Below, one piece after another: positions 25,241 to 34,089 of a stretch of 64,000 nt of DNA. Location of the stretch: NCBI RefSeq assembly GCF_019599275.1, contig NZ_JAHZTD010000004.1:1-64000 (forward strand), in the 5' to 3' direction. A program made the translations under genes and the position numbers. The notes below the pieces were generated by a model, which saw only the letters and a program-made list of their open reading frames with translations, was not told where the DNA came from and did not search any database. The stretch is from Hymenobacter sp. HSC-4F20 (GTDB lineage Bacteria; Bacteroidota; Bacteroidia; Cytophagales; Hymenobacteraceae). Position 1 is the stretch's first letter, and each line of letters opens with the position of its first letter.

Positions 25241-26386
25241 CTATACTACCGGGGTGCTTGTCGGATTCAGGCCGTCGAGGCGGCCGCTACCGGCGAGCTG
25301 TACTACGGTGGTGCCGGTGCTGGCGAAAACGCCGCCGGCGGCTTCTACTACCTCTACCAAGCGGTAGTTAAGCTGTTCTTTCACCTGCAAATACTCGTCG
25401 TAGTTCGTGGTTTCCACGAAGTATTGCACTGTTACTTCCTTAGCCGCCGGGGTGAGGGCCGCGAACTGCACCTGTACCTCCTTGGTCACCAAGGGGTTTT
25501 CTTCCAGGGCCTGCTTGCCCTCTTCCACAATGCGGTGCAATTGCTGACTGGTAGTTGTATGGCTCAGGGCCAGCGTGAAGCTCACGCGCCGGGCCGTACG
25601 TAGCGAAAGGTTGTCCAGCGGCTTGTCAATCATGGCCTTGTTGGGTACGGTCACGTAGCTCTTTTCGGCTGTGCGCAGGCGGGTGCTCCGGAAGCCCACT
25701 TTCTCCACGGTGCCCGTAACAGTGCCTACCTCTACCAGGTCGCCCACGGCAAAGGGCCGGTCGAGGAAGATGGTAAAGGAGGCAATTAGGTTTTCCAGGC
25801 TTTCCTTGGCGGCGAAGGCCACGGCCAGCCCCCCAATACCCAGCCCGCCAATCAGGGCCGTTACGTTCACCCCGAACACTTTGCTCAGCATCACCAGAAA
25901 AGTCAGGGTGAGCACCAGTACCTTCATCAGGTCTTTAGCGAAGGGAATCAGCTGGTTGTTGAGCCGGGAAGGGGTAGCCTCTGCTCGGCGCTGAAATACA
26001 AGTACCAGAAAATCAATCAGCCGCAGCCCAATCCAGCCTATGCCCCAAATAACGGAGAGCTGAAATAGCCGAAACAAAGCCACCTGCGGCCAGGGCTCGT
26101 TGCGGGTAATATCGGCGCTGCGCACGGGGTAGTCGAGAACCTGAAAGGCGAAGTAGGCGGTAATCAGGAAAACCACCACCGAAATAGGCTGAATCAGCAG
26201 AGCCTGGAACTGCTGCTCGCTTACCCCCTCGGTGCGCTTGCGGATAAAGCGGAACACCAGCTTGGACAGCAGCCGGGAGAGCAGCGTCTTGAAGGCGTAC
26301 CCAAACAGCAGGATGCCCAGGCACGTCAGGTAGGCGCCAATGTTGTTGCCGAGAAATCGAAAACGCAGAATTTCCTGAAAAGTCAT
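25241..26386 (-). CDS. Mechanosensitive channel, MscS family
   Basis: The 381-aa protein has three N-terminal membrane helices, then the pore helix and beta domain of MscS: VNVTALIGGLGIGGLAVAFA (glycine/alanine-rich pore helix TM3), SLENLIASFTIFLDRPFAVGD, VGTVTGTVEKVGFRSTRLR, and VTVPNKAMIDKPLDNLS. It would form a heptameric pore in the inner membrane that opens under tension and protects against osmotic downshock. The gap to the upstream amino-acid dehydrogenase holds a hairpin-like repeat; the two may be co-transcribed. Confidence 0.9.
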   Translation of the reverse strand: MTFQEILRFRFLGNNIGAYLTCLGILLFGYAFKTLLSRLLSKLVFRFIRKRTEGVSEQQFQALLIQPISVVVFLITAYFAFQVLDYPVRSADITRNEPWPQVALFRLFQLSVIWGIGWIGLRLIDFLVLVFQRRAEATPSRLNNQLIPFAKDLMKVLVLTLTFLVMLSKVFGVNVTALIGGLGIGGLAVAFAAKESLENLIASFTIFLDRPFAVGDLVEVGTVTGTVEKVGFRSTRLRTAEKSYVTVPNKAMIDKPLDNLSLRTARRVSFTLALSHTTTSQQLHRIVEEGKQALEENPLVTKEVQVQFAALTPAAKEVTVQYFVETTNYDEYLQVKEQLNYRLVEVVEAAGGVFASTGTTVVQLAGSGRLDGLNPTSTPVV

Positions 26387-26418
26387 GAAGGGAACGTGCC
26401 GAATATGGTTGAAATTGA

Positions 26419-26485
26419 GAAATGTGGAGGAGGAAGGACGCCGTTAGGAACTGCACATCCGCACATTCCTGCACCTGTCACCACA
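26419..26485. repeat. Intercistronic imperfect inverted repeat (8-nt units)
   Basis: Between the dehydrogenase and mscS genes (both minus), TGCACATC CGCACATT CCTGCACC (from 26452) forms an 8-nt near-tandem array that partly pairs with GAAATGTGGA near 26419. Similar in design, though not in sequence, to hairpins at 10835, 12573, 54132, 55271 and 56422. Confidence 0.45.
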
Positions 26486-26493
26486 TATTCTTC

Positions 26494-27723
26494 TTATATC
26501 AACTGCCGTAGCGCCATTTCAAACGAGGTCTGAGCAATGCCGATTGTGGCCTCGCTCTGGCGACGAGTGCGCTCCAACGCCGCCCGGATTACGCGGGACG
26601 TGTCCTGGAAGATGGCCTGGTCGGTGATTTCCGCGTTGGACTCCATCAGGTAGGCAAACACCCGGGCCATGCCGCAGTTGGCAATAAAGTCGGGAATAAC
26701 GGAAGTGTGGGCGTCGGCAAACTCACCGGTCGGGCCGAAGAAGATTTCCGGGTCCTGGAACGGCACATTGGCGCCGCAGGAAATAACTTCCAGCCCGCCG
26801 GCTACCAATTGCTCTACCTGCTGGCGTGAGACGAGGCGCGAGGCCGCGGCCGGAATAAAAATTTCAGCCCCGCTGTTCCAGATGCGCTGGTTTACTTCCT
26901 CAAATGGTAGCAGATTATCGGCGGCCAGAGCGTTACCGTCGCGCTCCAGGAACAGCGTCCGGATTTCTTCCAGCGAGAAGCCTTCCTCGTTAATCAGGCC
27001 CCCGGCCCGGTCAATAATGCCGGTGATGCGGGCGCCCTGGATGGCCAGGTAATAGGCCGCCGCCGCGCCTACGTTGCCCCAGCCCTGAATAATGGCGCGC
27101 TTACCGGCCACCGAGCGGCTACCCCATAGCTCGTAGTAGTGGCGCACGGCTTCGGCCACGCCGTAGCCCGTAATCAGGTCGGCCACGGTGTACTTGCGGC
27201 TGAGGTCGGGGGAAAATGCCGCGTCTTCCAGCACCTTCACCACGCCCTGGCGCAATTGGCCCAGCTTCTGAATCTTCTGGGGCTCGGTGGCGCGGTAGTG
27301 CCCATTCACGATGCCTTCCTGAGGGTGCCAGAGGCCGTAATCTTCCGTAATTGGAATTACGTCGTGAATTTCGTCCACGTTCAGGTCGCCACCCGTGCCG
27401 TAGTAATTTTTCAGCAGCGGAATCACGGCCCGGTACCACCGTTCCAGCACGCCGCGCTTGCGCGGATCCTGCGGATCGAAGTTGATGCCCGATTTGGCCC
27501 CGCCAATGGCCGGGCCCGACACGGTGAACTTCACTTCCATAGTTTTGGCCAGGCTTTCCACCTCGCGTTTGTCGAGACCCTTACGCATGCGCGTGCCGCC
27601 GCCGGCTGCCCCGCCGCGTAGGGAGTTAATCACCACCCAGCCTTCGGCCTCCGTTTCGGCGTCTTTCCACTCAAAAACTATTTCGGGGCGCTTATTTTCA
27701 AAGGTAGCTAGCAGGTCTTTCAT
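26494..27723 (-). CDS. Glu/Leu/Phe/Val dehydrogenase family protein
   Basis: The 409-aa enzyme is a member of the amino-acid dehydrogenase superfamily. It has the glycine-rich GGAAGGGTRM, the lysine pair K65 (MEVK) and K77 (GGAK) 12 residues apart, GTGGDLNVDE, and the dinucleotide-binding stretch IIQGWGNVGAAAAYYLA. It differs from the glutamate dehydrogenase at 46387 and the leucine dehydrogenase at 9738 in the N-terminal domain and around the substrate pocket, so its preferred amino acid cannot be named; a role in amino-acid breakdown or synthesis is likely. It is divergent from the ArsR regulator at 28055 and has a TACCTTTG box at 27772-27765. Confidence 0.82.
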   Translation of the reverse strand: MKDLLATFENKRPEIVFEWKDAETEAEGWVVINSLRGGAAGGGTRMRKGLDKREVESLAKTMEVKFTVSGPAIGGAKSGINFDPQDPRKRGVLERWYRAVIPLLKNYYGTGGDLNVDEIHDVIPITEDYGLWHPQEGIVNGHYRATEPQKIQKLGQLRQGVVKVLEDAAFSPDLSRKYTVADLITGYGVAEAVRHYYELWGSRSVAGKRAIIQGWGNVGAAAAYYLAIQGARITGIIDRAGGLINEEGFSLEEIRTLFLERDGNALAADNLLPFEEVNQRIWNSGAEIFIPAAASRLVSRQQVEQLVAGGLEVISCGANVPFQDPEIFFGPTGEFADAHTSVIPDFIANCGMARVFAYLMESNAEITDQAIFQDTSRVIRAALERTRRQSEATIGIAQTSFEMALRQLI

Positions 27724-28054
27724 CGGGTTGGTACACTAAAGGGTGGGGTGAAGTACTCTGGAAGCAAAGGTACGCACCCCAATTACAGAGCCTCGCACCG
27801 ACTGGCTGCCGGCCAGTGTGGAGGCCGCCCGGAACGCGAAAGAAAGAAAAGCTGTAATGTATTGGTTGTCAGATTGTATTCCTTCTGGTTCAGCTGCCCA
27901 ACTGGCAGCTGCGTATAAAGACAGTACTGTACAATATTCCCGGATTTATAAATTTTTTCACTCGCCGGTACGTTAAGAAGGAACTATGCAGAGTCAGAAT
28001 ATCGTATTACGCATATTCCTGCACAGGCTCCCCCGTACACCGTTGTAACGACAT
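27724..28054. other. Divergent intergenic region with inverted repeat
   Basis: This 331-bp gap between the dehydrogenase (-) and the ArsR regulator (+) is clearly AT-richer than its surroundings (27840-28030). It contains a perfect 8-bp inverted repeat CAGCTGCC-N5-GGCAGCTG (27891-27911), a candidate operator, and a TACCTTTG box on the minus strand at 27772-27765 for the dehydrogenase. No ORF or RNA gene is recognisable. Confidence 0.5.
27765..27772 (-). promoter_or_regulatory. -7 box of the amino-acid dehydrogenase gene
   Basis: The minus strand reads TACCTTTG, about 42 nt upstream of the start at 27723. No matching -33 element was seen. Confidence 0.5.
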
Positions 28055-28363
28055 ATGAAACCATTGCTTTCAAGAGTAGAATCAAAGAAGGTTGACAAGG
28101 CCGCGGCTATGCTTAAGGTGTTAGCGCACCCCAAGCGCCTGGCCATTGTCGACTTGCTAGGCAAAGAAGAGAAGATGACCGTCACGGAAATCTACCGCTC
28201 CCTTGATTTGCCCCAGGCTATTGCCTCTCAGCACCTCATTACCCTTAAAGACCGCGGCATCCTGTCCTCGTTCAAAGTAGGTACCAAAATCTACTACTCC
28301 CTTTCCATCCCGAAATTGCTGGATGTAATTGACTCGCTGGAAGACTGCTGCGACGTGATGTAA
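28055..28363 (+). CDS. ArsR-family winged-helix regulator
   Basis: This 102-aa protein has the ArsR/SmtB winged-helix layout: KVLAHPKRLAIVDLLGKEEKMTVTEIYRSLDLPQAIASQHLITLKDRGILSSFKVGTKIYYSLSIPKL (helix-turn-helix around residues 47-70, then the beta-wing). The usual metal-binding Cys pair in the recognition helix (ELCVCDL) is missing; the only cysteines are CC near the C-terminus (EDCCDVM). So metal sensing is not supported, and it may respond to another signal. Its divergent neighbour is the dehydrogenase at 26494, which it could regulate. Confidence 0.85.
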   Translation: MKPLLSRVESKKVDKAAAMLKVLAHPKRLAIVDLLGKEEKMTVTEIYRSLDLPQAIASQHLITLKDRGILSSFKVGTKIYYSLSIPKLLDVIDSLEDCCDVM

Positions 28364-28417
28364 GCAGTCAGCCCCTGGGTTATCCTTGGGGACGCATGGC
28401 GCCAGCGGTATCTGATT

Positions 28418-28457
28418 ACGCAAAAGCCCACCTGTCAGCAGGCGGGCTTTTTTGCGT
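28418..28457. terminator. Terminator between ArsR gene and hemA
   Basis: ACGCAAAAGCCCACCTG (28418-28434) pairs with CAGGCGGGCTTTTTTGCGT (28439-28457), imperfect by one mismatch and a 2-base bulge. It serves the convergent pair and has T-runs on both sides. Confidence 0.75.
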
Positions 28458-28475
28458 TTAGCGGGTAGCCAGAAA

Positions 28476-29747
28476 CTAGGCTACGTCGGGCTGGCGCTCT
28501 AAATCGAAAAGGTCCGTGAGCACATCGATGAGCTGATCGGCTTCACCGCGCTTGCAGGCAGCTTTGAGTTGCAGTACGGGCTGCTTGAGCACCTTTTGCA
28601 TCAAGGAGCGGGTTATGTCGTCCATGCGCTTGGCTTCCTCGGGGCTCATTTTTTTCTGGAAGCGGTCCATCTCCTCCAGCCGGATCTGCTCCAGGGCATT
28701 CTTAAGCTTCTGAATGGTCGGCGACACCATCATTTCCTTGGTCCAGTCCTGCAAACCGGCCAGGCTTTCCCCGATGATGGCCCGTACCTGCGGCACGGCC
28801 GCCAGGCGGCGCTCCAGCGCCGCCGAGGCTTTGCTGTGGATGGCGTCGATGTTGTACACCAGTACGCCGGGCACCTGCTCTACATCGGTGGCAATGCTGC
28901 GAGGCACCGACAGGTCGATGAAAAATTTGTAGCTCATCACGTCAAGGCGCTCCACCATGTCGCGGGTGAAGAAGGGCTCGTCGCGGGAAATGCTGCTGAT
29001 GATAACGTCGGCGTCCCGGAGGCCAGGCACCAGGTCCTCGAAGTCAATTACCTTGAGGCCACATTCCTCGGCCAAAGCATCGGCTTTGGAACGGGTGCGG
29101 TTGCAGATGGTTACGTCCTGAAACAGCTTGCTGTCCCCGAGGTGGCGGCACACATCGGCCCCAATCTCGCCCAGGCCTACCACCAGCACGCGCGGGTTGG
29201 CCACGTCGGCGGTCAGCTCTTCCACCAGCTCCAGCGCCGCGTAGGAAGTGGAAGCAGCTCCGTCGCGGAAGGAAGTTTCCTGCTGTACGCGCTTGTTGGT
29301 AAAGAAGATAGTGTGCAGCAAGCGGTGCAGGAAGGGGCCAGCCGCATCGGCATCAGCCGACCACTGGTAGGCTTGCTTTACCTGGTTGCTGATCTGCATG
29401 TCGCCCACTACCTGAGCGTCGAGGCCCATGGCTACCTCGAAGAGGTGGCGCACGGCCTCAGTATGCTGGTCCAGAATATCAAAGTAGGGAAAGTACTCCG
29501 CCACTTCGGGCAGGTGCTTGAGCTGCCCCAAGGCCTCAATGATGGCCGGGCTCTGGTCGCGCTCAGCGGAATAGTACACTTCCGTACGGTTGCAGGTGCT
29601 CAGCACGAGCAGATCCGTAAGAGCCAACTCGTGGTGCAGGGTATGCAGGAAACGGCGACAGGCAGCCTCGTCCAATGCAATCAGCTCCCGAATTTCGAGG
29701 GGAGCTTTTTTAAAAGAGAGACTGACGGCCTTGAATGGATGGAGCAT
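28476..29747 (-). CDS. hemA: Glutamyl-tRNA reductase
   Basis: The 423-aa enzyme reduces glutamyl-tRNA(Glu) to glutamate-1-semialdehyde with NADPH, the first step of haem synthesis in C5-pathway bacteria. The catalytic cysteine is C52 in LSTCNRTEVYY; the later MGLDAQVVGDMQISNQVKQA, VGLGEIGADVCRHL (NADP site), and the C-terminal dimerisation region with SPEEAKRMDDITRSLMQKVL are all present. Length is normal. The next gene upstream is a divergent histidine kinase. A TATTTTTG box lies at 29783-29776. Confidence 0.95.
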   Translation of the reverse strand: MLHPFKAVSLSFKKAPLEIRELIALDEAACRRFLHTLHHELALTDLLVLSTCNRTEVYYSAERDQSPAIIEALGQLKHLPEVAEYFPYFDILDQHTEAVRHLFEVAMGLDAQVVGDMQISNQVKQAYQWSADADAAGPFLHRLLHTIFFTNKRVQQETSFRDGAASTSYAALELVEELTADVANPRVLVVGLGEIGADVCRHLGDSKLFQDVTICNRTRSKADALAEECGLKVIDFEDLVPGLRDADVIISSISRDEPFFTRDMVERLDVMSYKFFIDLSVPRSIATDVEQVPGVLVYNIDAIHSKASAALERRLAAVPQVRAIIGESLAGLQDWTKEMMVSPTIQKLKNALEQIRLEEMDRFQKKMSPEEAKRMDDITRSLMQKVLKQPVLQLKAACKRGEADQLIDVLTDLFDLERQPDVA

Positions 29748-29775
29748 AGCTTGTGCTAGTGCGAAAATCAGAAGG

Positions 29776-29783
29776 CAAAAATA
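29776..29783 (-). promoter_or_regulatory. -7 box of hemA
   Basis: The minus strand reads TATTTTTG, about 30 nt from the hemA ATG. -33 not clear. Confidence 0.45.
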
Positions 29784-30023
29784 CAGTACAAATTGCTAGC
29801 GTGAAAACAGTTGCTACAACCAGCAGGTTCGAATCAGGGTGTATTCGCGCCAAATACCCTGTTTCAACAGATTAAAGAGAGCTTCTTCTCGTTTAATCTG
29901 ACAAAAATCATTTCGCTTACGTGCGGTGGCAGCCCTATAGGGGAGCTAGCCCCGTAGTGGGCTCGTATCTTCGCCGGGGTGCGGGCCGTATGCTGCACCT
30001 TGCCACCCGCTTGTTTTCCGCTC

Positions 30024-31211
30024 GTGCTGCCCATCCCGATTTACGACCAGAAGTCCCGCATTAAGCTCATCATTGTGGGCGTCGCCCTGCTGATTGGGGC
30101 TGCTACGGTCATTTATACCAACCTGCTGGTGCAGCGCCTTTCGGAGCGGGAGCAGAAGCAGATTGACTTGTACGCCAAAACCCAGCGCTACCTGATCAAT
30201 ACGGAGGAGGAATCGAACGTGTCCTTTCTCTACGACGAGATTATCGAGGCCAACACCACCATTCCCGTTATCTGGGCCGATGACAGCGGCTACCCCCTCG
30301 ACGCCCAGAACCTGCCCGTGCCCAAGGGCCTGAGTGAAACGGCCCGGGTAGCCTACCTGCAGCAGGAAATGCTGAGGATGAAGGAGCAGCATACGCCCAT
30401 TGTTATTGAAATCGGGGGTGGAGTGCGCAACTTTATCTACTATAAGGAGTCGGCCCTGCTGACGCAGCTGCGGTTTTACCCGCTGGTGCAGCTGGCCATC
30501 ATCGGCTGCCTGGGCATTATTGCCTACTTCGCCTTCAGCTACTCGCGCCGGGCCGAGCAAAACCGGGTGTGGGTAGGCCTGGCCAAGGAAACGGCCCACC
30601 AACTGGGTACGCCCCTGAGCAGCCTGGTAGGCTGGCAGGCGTACTTACGCGAGTCGGAACGGTTTAAGGACGAGCCCATTGTGGAAGAGCTGGGCAAGGA
30701 CATCCGGCGGCTGGAAATCATTACCGAGCGGTTCAGTAACATCGGCTCGGTGCCGGTGCTCAACGACGAGAACATCTACCGGGTCACGACCAATGCCATC
30801 AGCTACCTGCAAAGCCGGGTGTCGCGCAAGGTCAGCTTCGAGGTAAAAACCGACCTGCCCCTGGATACGCCCGCCCAGGTTAACATTCCGCTCTTCGACT
30901 GGGTGATTGAGAACATCTGCAAGAACGCCGTGGATGCCATGGACGGCCGGGGCAGCATCACTATTCACCTGCGCCGCCCCATGCGCAACAAGTCTCAGAT
31001 TGCCATTGACATCACCGACACCGGCAAAGGAATCCCGAAAAGCAAGCTGGAAAGCGTGTTCCTGCCCGGCTATACTACCAAGAAGCGGGGCTGGGGGCTA
31101 GGGCTGGCTCTGGCCAAGCGTATTATTGAGAACTACCACCGGGGCCGCCTCTTCGTGAAATGGAGCGAGGTAGGGCGGGGCACTACCTTCCGGGTAATCC
31201 TGAATGGGTAA
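30024..31211 (+). CDS. Sensor histidine kinase
   Basis: The 395-aa kinase has two membrane helices (about residues 11-32 and 148-170) around a 110-residue outer sensor domain, then H-box AKETAHQLGTPLSSL with the likely phosphorylated His192, N-box NICKNAVDAM, G1 DTGKGIP and G2 GWGLGLALAKRI. The GTG at 30024 (then LPIPIYDQKSR) is chosen over an upstream GTG (29979) because TATCTTCG at 29966-29973 resembles a -7 box. No receiver protein lies in the neighbourhood, so its partner is unknown. It is divergent from hemA. Confidence 0.8.
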   Translation: MLPIPIYDQKSRIKLIIVGVALLIGAATVIYTNLLVQRLSEREQKQIDLYAKTQRYLINTEEESNVSFLYDEIIEANTTIPVIWADDSGYPLDAQNLPVPKGLSETARVAYLQQEMLRMKEQHTPIVIEIGGGVRNFIYYKESALLTQLRFYPLVQLAIIGCLGIIAYFAFSYSRRAEQNRVWVGLAKETAHQLGTPLSSLVGWQAYLRESERFKDEPIVEELGKDIRRLEIITERFSNIGSVPVLNDENIYRVTTNAISYLQSRVSRKVSFEVKTDLPLDTPAQVNIPLFDWVIENICKNAVDAMDGRGSITIHLRRPMRNKSQIAIDITDTGKGIPKSKLESVFLPGYTTKKRGWGLGLALAKRIIENYHRGRLFVKWSEVGRGTTFRVILNG

Positions 31212-31298
31212 TATAGAAGGCTGCCCAGCGGTAAGCTAAGCCTCTTCCAGCGCTAAGACCGCGCCCCTAGCTGCCTTCGCTCTGCGCGCGGGTAGCTC

Positions 31299-32438
31299 TT
31301 ATTTTTGCTTCGGCTGGGAGCTAGGGGCGTCCTGCTGGGCGGCTACCGTTTCGGCCGCCTCCCGGGCTTTCCTGACTTCGGCGCGGTTGGTAATTTCCAC
31401 GTAGCTGTTGCCTTTCACGGGCTTCCCGTGGTGGGTGCCCTCTACCCGGCACATGCCTTCCCAGTAGTGCATCTTGATGCCCGCAAACAGCTTCAGAGTA
31501 AGCTCCTGGTCCGGCATAACTGGGGTGATGGTTAGGTCGTAGCCCTGGCTGGGCAGGCGCAGGCGCCATTTGTTGGGGTAGCGCAGCTTAGAGTGCGGGC
31601 TGGTCCAGTAGGCCAGGGGCTCCAGTTGGAAGTCTTCCTGACCGAGGTGGATGTTCTGGGCCTGAGAGCCGTAGTGCGAGCCCCCGCCGATGCTTTGGCC
31701 GGTAGCCTTGTTGTAGAGTTGGTAGGCCATAATTTCCTCGCGGTGCTCATCGAGCTGAATGCTGAACCAGTCCCAGCCCAGGTCTTTGGTGGTCACGCTG
31801 TTGCAGTTCCACTGCCGGTCGTACCACAATTCGCCCTCTACCTGCCGGGGCTGGCCGTTTACTTCCACGGTGCCGGTGGCCTGCAGGCGGGGGTAGCTGT
31901 AGTAGCCAGCCGTGGCGGTGGGGCCGTAGTGCTCGTAGCCGGTGCCACTGTGCAGCAGCACGGGCTTGGCGGGGGTAGTGGTGAGGTTGATGGCCTGGCC
32001 AGGGTGAGCGGCCATGCGGGCCTGCAGGTGGTAGCGGCCTTCCTGGCCAGTAAGGGTCCAGCGCTGAGCCTGCTTTTGCACGCTCAGGCTCAGCGGCAGG
32101 GTAGGGGCCAGCAGCTGGGGCAGGCGCGTCACCTTGTAGTCGTAGCGAAACTGCTGCTGCTGCGGGTCGGTGAGGGCGAAGTTGACCATTTGCCAGTCCT
32201 TCTGGCCCGTGAGGTTGAAGTGGAAGAACACGTATTCCACCCCGAACATTTCGCCGGTGGCTTTGTCGCGCAGGTGGCCGGTGAAGTACCACCATTCCAG
32301 GGAGTTCTGCTTGTGCACGGCTTCTTCCTGGGGCAACTGGGCCCGCTCGGCCACTACATCGTACTTGTTGGTAGGTTTGAGCGCGCAGCCGGCGGTAGTG
32401 AGCAGCAGGGCGAGGGTAGCGAATAGCAACTTCTTCAT
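31299..32438 (-). CDS. CrtC/AttH-like lipocalin-domain lipoprotein
   Basis: The 379-aa protein has a lipoprotein signal (lipobox LTTAGC, Cys18) and a large domain with EWWYFTGHLRDKATGEMFGVEYVFFHF, the start signature of the AttH/CrtC hydroxyneurosporene-synthase-like lipocalin fold, plus LWYDRQWN and DLGWDWFSIQL later. Relatives are secreted lipocalin-like proteins or carotenoid 1,2-hydratases. With no carotenoid genes beside it, binding of a hydrophobic ligand at the cell surface is the safer guess. It converges with the histidine kinase across an 87-bp gap with no strong hairpin. Confidence 0.8.
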   Translation of the reverse strand: MKKLLFATLALLLTTAGCALKPTNKYDVVAERAQLPQEEAVHKQNSLEWWYFTGHLRDKATGEMFGVEYVFFHFNLTGQKDWQMVNFALTDPQQQQFRYDYKVTRLPQLLAPTLPLSLSVQKQAQRWTLTGQEGRYHLQARMAAHPGQAINLTTTPAKPVLLHSGTGYEHYGPTATAGYYSYPRLQATGTVEVNGQPRQVEGELWYDRQWNCNSVTTKDLGWDWFSIQLDEHREEIMAYQLYNKATGQSIGGGSHYGSQAQNIHLGQEDFQLEPLAYWTSPHSKLRYPNKWRLRLPSQGYDLTITPVMPDQELTLKLFAGIKMHYWEGMCRVEGTHHGKPVKGNSYVEITNRAEVRKAREAAETVAAQQDAPSSQPKQK

Positions 32439-32489
32439 ACCCCGGAATAAGGATTTTGGGGCCCGAAAGGTTTGCTGGGCGGGGCTTTC

Positions 32490-33245
32490 TTACGGGCGGA
32501 AGGGCCGCGTCAGGCGCCACCACAGGTTGCGCGGGCTATACCACCGGGACGCACTGATGCCGCCCATTACCACCACCTCGCCGCTGAGCATCTGGCCATC
32601 GGGGGCCAACAGTACCTGGAGCGCGTTAGTCTGCGGCAGCGTTACCCGCTGTTCTTGCTTACGGTAGCCTACATCGGTGAACTGCAGGGTTACTTCCCGG
32701 GCCCCCGCTTCCGGCAGTTGCAGCTCAAACGTGCCATCCGTGCCGGTGGCTACCCCGATGGTGGTGCCTGCTAGTAGCACCGTAACTCCCGGCATTGGCT
32801 CTCGCGTAACCGAATTACGTACTACCCCGCGCAGGATGGGGCGGGGTAGGCTGGGCAGCGCAGCAGGCTGAGGAACTGTTACCATGCCCAGCGTAATGGT
32901 GTGCGGCGCCGGGGTAGGCTTGGCCGCTACCTGCGCCTGGGCAGCAGAAGTGGCGGCTGCCCCGAATCCTAGCAAGGCCGCCAGGGCGAGAACCGGCCGC
33001 CGCCAGCCCGGAGAGGCTGCGACTGGCACCGCCAGAGGCCGGTTTACTTGTTGGGCCCGGAACCGGCCGCAGGTAGTGCCCGCCGCTTGCCCCAGGTAGG
33101 CCAGCAGCTCGGCATCGGTCATGCGGGTGAAGTCCACGACTACCTTGTTGCAGGCGGCGCAGTGGCGGCCCTGGGCGGCGGGAGTCATGGCAGCCCAGCT
33201 TTCGGAGCAGGGCTGCGGAACCTGGATGGCAGGACGGAGCGACAT
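32490..33245 (-). CDS. Cys-module membrane protein with CarboxypepD regulatory domain (copy A)
   Basis: The 251-aa protein starts MSLRPAIQVPQP and carries four cysteines in a fixed pattern, C13, C29, C32, C59 (Cx15Cx2Cx26C), around GRHCAACNKVVVDFTRMT. A membrane helix follows near residues 74-96, then a beta-rich CarboxypepD-regulatory-like domain (ILRGVVRNSVTREPMPGVTVLL, TDGTFELQL). The cysteine module is likely cytoplasmic and could bind zinc or another metal. A longer frame starts at 33299, but this ATG starts the conserved part. The next gene (33376) is a paralogue. Function unknown. Confidence 0.7.
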   Translation of the reverse strand: MSLRPAIQVPQPCSESWAAMTPAAQGRHCAACNKVVVDFTRMTDAELLAYLGQAAGTTCGRFRAQQVNRPLAVPVAASPGWRRPVLALAALLGFGAAATSAAQAQVAAKPTPAPHTITLGMVTVPQPAALPSLPRPILRGVVRNSVTREPMPGVTVLLAGTTIGVATGTDGTFELQLPEAGAREVTLQFTDVGYRKQEQRVTLPQTNALQVLLAPDGQMLSGEVVVMGGISASRWYSPRNLWWRLTRPFRP

Positions 33246-33375
33246 GGGCAGCAGAGGTTGACGTTGACCTGGTAGATGCCAGCCCGGGCCAGATTCCACA
33301 CGTCGCGCCGGAATTATTTTGCAAAAGGGCCCCGGTGAATAACCAAGACACCTCTTATGCCCGCCTTCGGCTGCG

Positions 33376-34089
33376 TTACAGAGGCGGCTTTTGGGGTGGG
33401 GCGTGCTGCACCACTCGGCCCATGATCTGCCCCCGACCGGGGCGCGACTTCAGGCGCACGGTAAGCGGCTGGGGTGCAGGCGACACGGCTACCTCTACCG
33501 TCTGGCTAGTGAATACGAACGGGCTGCCCTGCACCCGCAGGCTGACGTTGCCCTGCTGCACGGCCGCCCACTGCTGCTTCATGGTAAAGCTGAAGTTGCC
33601 CTGCTCGTCGGTAACGGCTCCGTACTTGGTATCGCCAATAAAGATTTCCGCTCCCGCTACTCCCACGCCAGTAGAGTCGTCGAGAACCCGGCCCCGGACG
33701 GTAACCTGTCCCTGCGGGGCTGCGGCCGTGGCGTCGGTTTGCTCCGTGGGGCGGGGGCCAGCCGCGTGCTGCGGGCTGGCCGTCTGACAGGCCGTAAGCA
33801 GGGGCTTTACGCTGAGCAGGGCCAGCCCCGTGAGCACCCAGCGCCGCCAGCGGGGCGCCGGTGAGCTAAGCACGACGGGCGGCGCGGCAGGCGGCGCGAA
33901 CTGCTCGGGGGCAAAGAAACCGCACACTTTTCCGCTGGCCGGCCGGGCCAGCCAAGCCAGAATTTCGGGTTGCGTCATGCCGGAAAAGTCGACCACTTCG
34001 TGCTGACAGCTGCCGCAGAAGCGGCCATCGGGGGTAGGCGTCATGTCGGCCCAGGGCTGGGGGCAGGGCTGCGGAACGGAAAAGGCCAT
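33376..34089 (-). CDS. Cys-module membrane protein with CarboxypepD regulatory domain (copy B)
   Basis: The 237-aa protein has the same plan as its neighbour: cysteines C9, C25, C28, C56 (Cx15Cx2Cx27C) in PQPCPQPW, GRFCGSCQHEVVDFSGMT and VCGFF, a hydrophobic segment near residues 82-100 (WVLTGLALLSVKPLLTAC) and a regulatory-like domain (VRGRVLDDSTGVGVAGAEIFIGD, DEQGNFSFTM). LLTAC could be read as a lipobox, but it is too far from the N-terminus. The two copies agree in the N-terminal module and diverge later. A longer frame from 34173 is rejected because the conserved part starts here. Confidence 0.7.
   Translation of the reverse strand: MAFSVPQPCPQPWADMTPTPDGRFCGSCQHEVVDFSGMTQPEILAWLARPASGKVCGFFAPEQFAPPAAPPVVLSSPAPRWRRWVLTGLALLSVKPLLTACQTASPQHAAGPRPTEQTDATAAAPQGQVTVRGRVLDDSTGVGVAGAEIFIGDTKYGAVTDEQGNFSFTMKQQWAAVQQGNVSLRVQGSPFVFTSQTVEVAVSPAPQPLTVRLKSRPGRGQIMGRVVQHAPPQKPPL

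Noticed and set aside
28569..29759. 396-aa frame opposite hemA
   Set aside because: Antisense shadow of a clearly conserved hemA gene; its composition (many His, Val, Leu, Gln) is what the reverse frame of GC-rich coding DNA gives.
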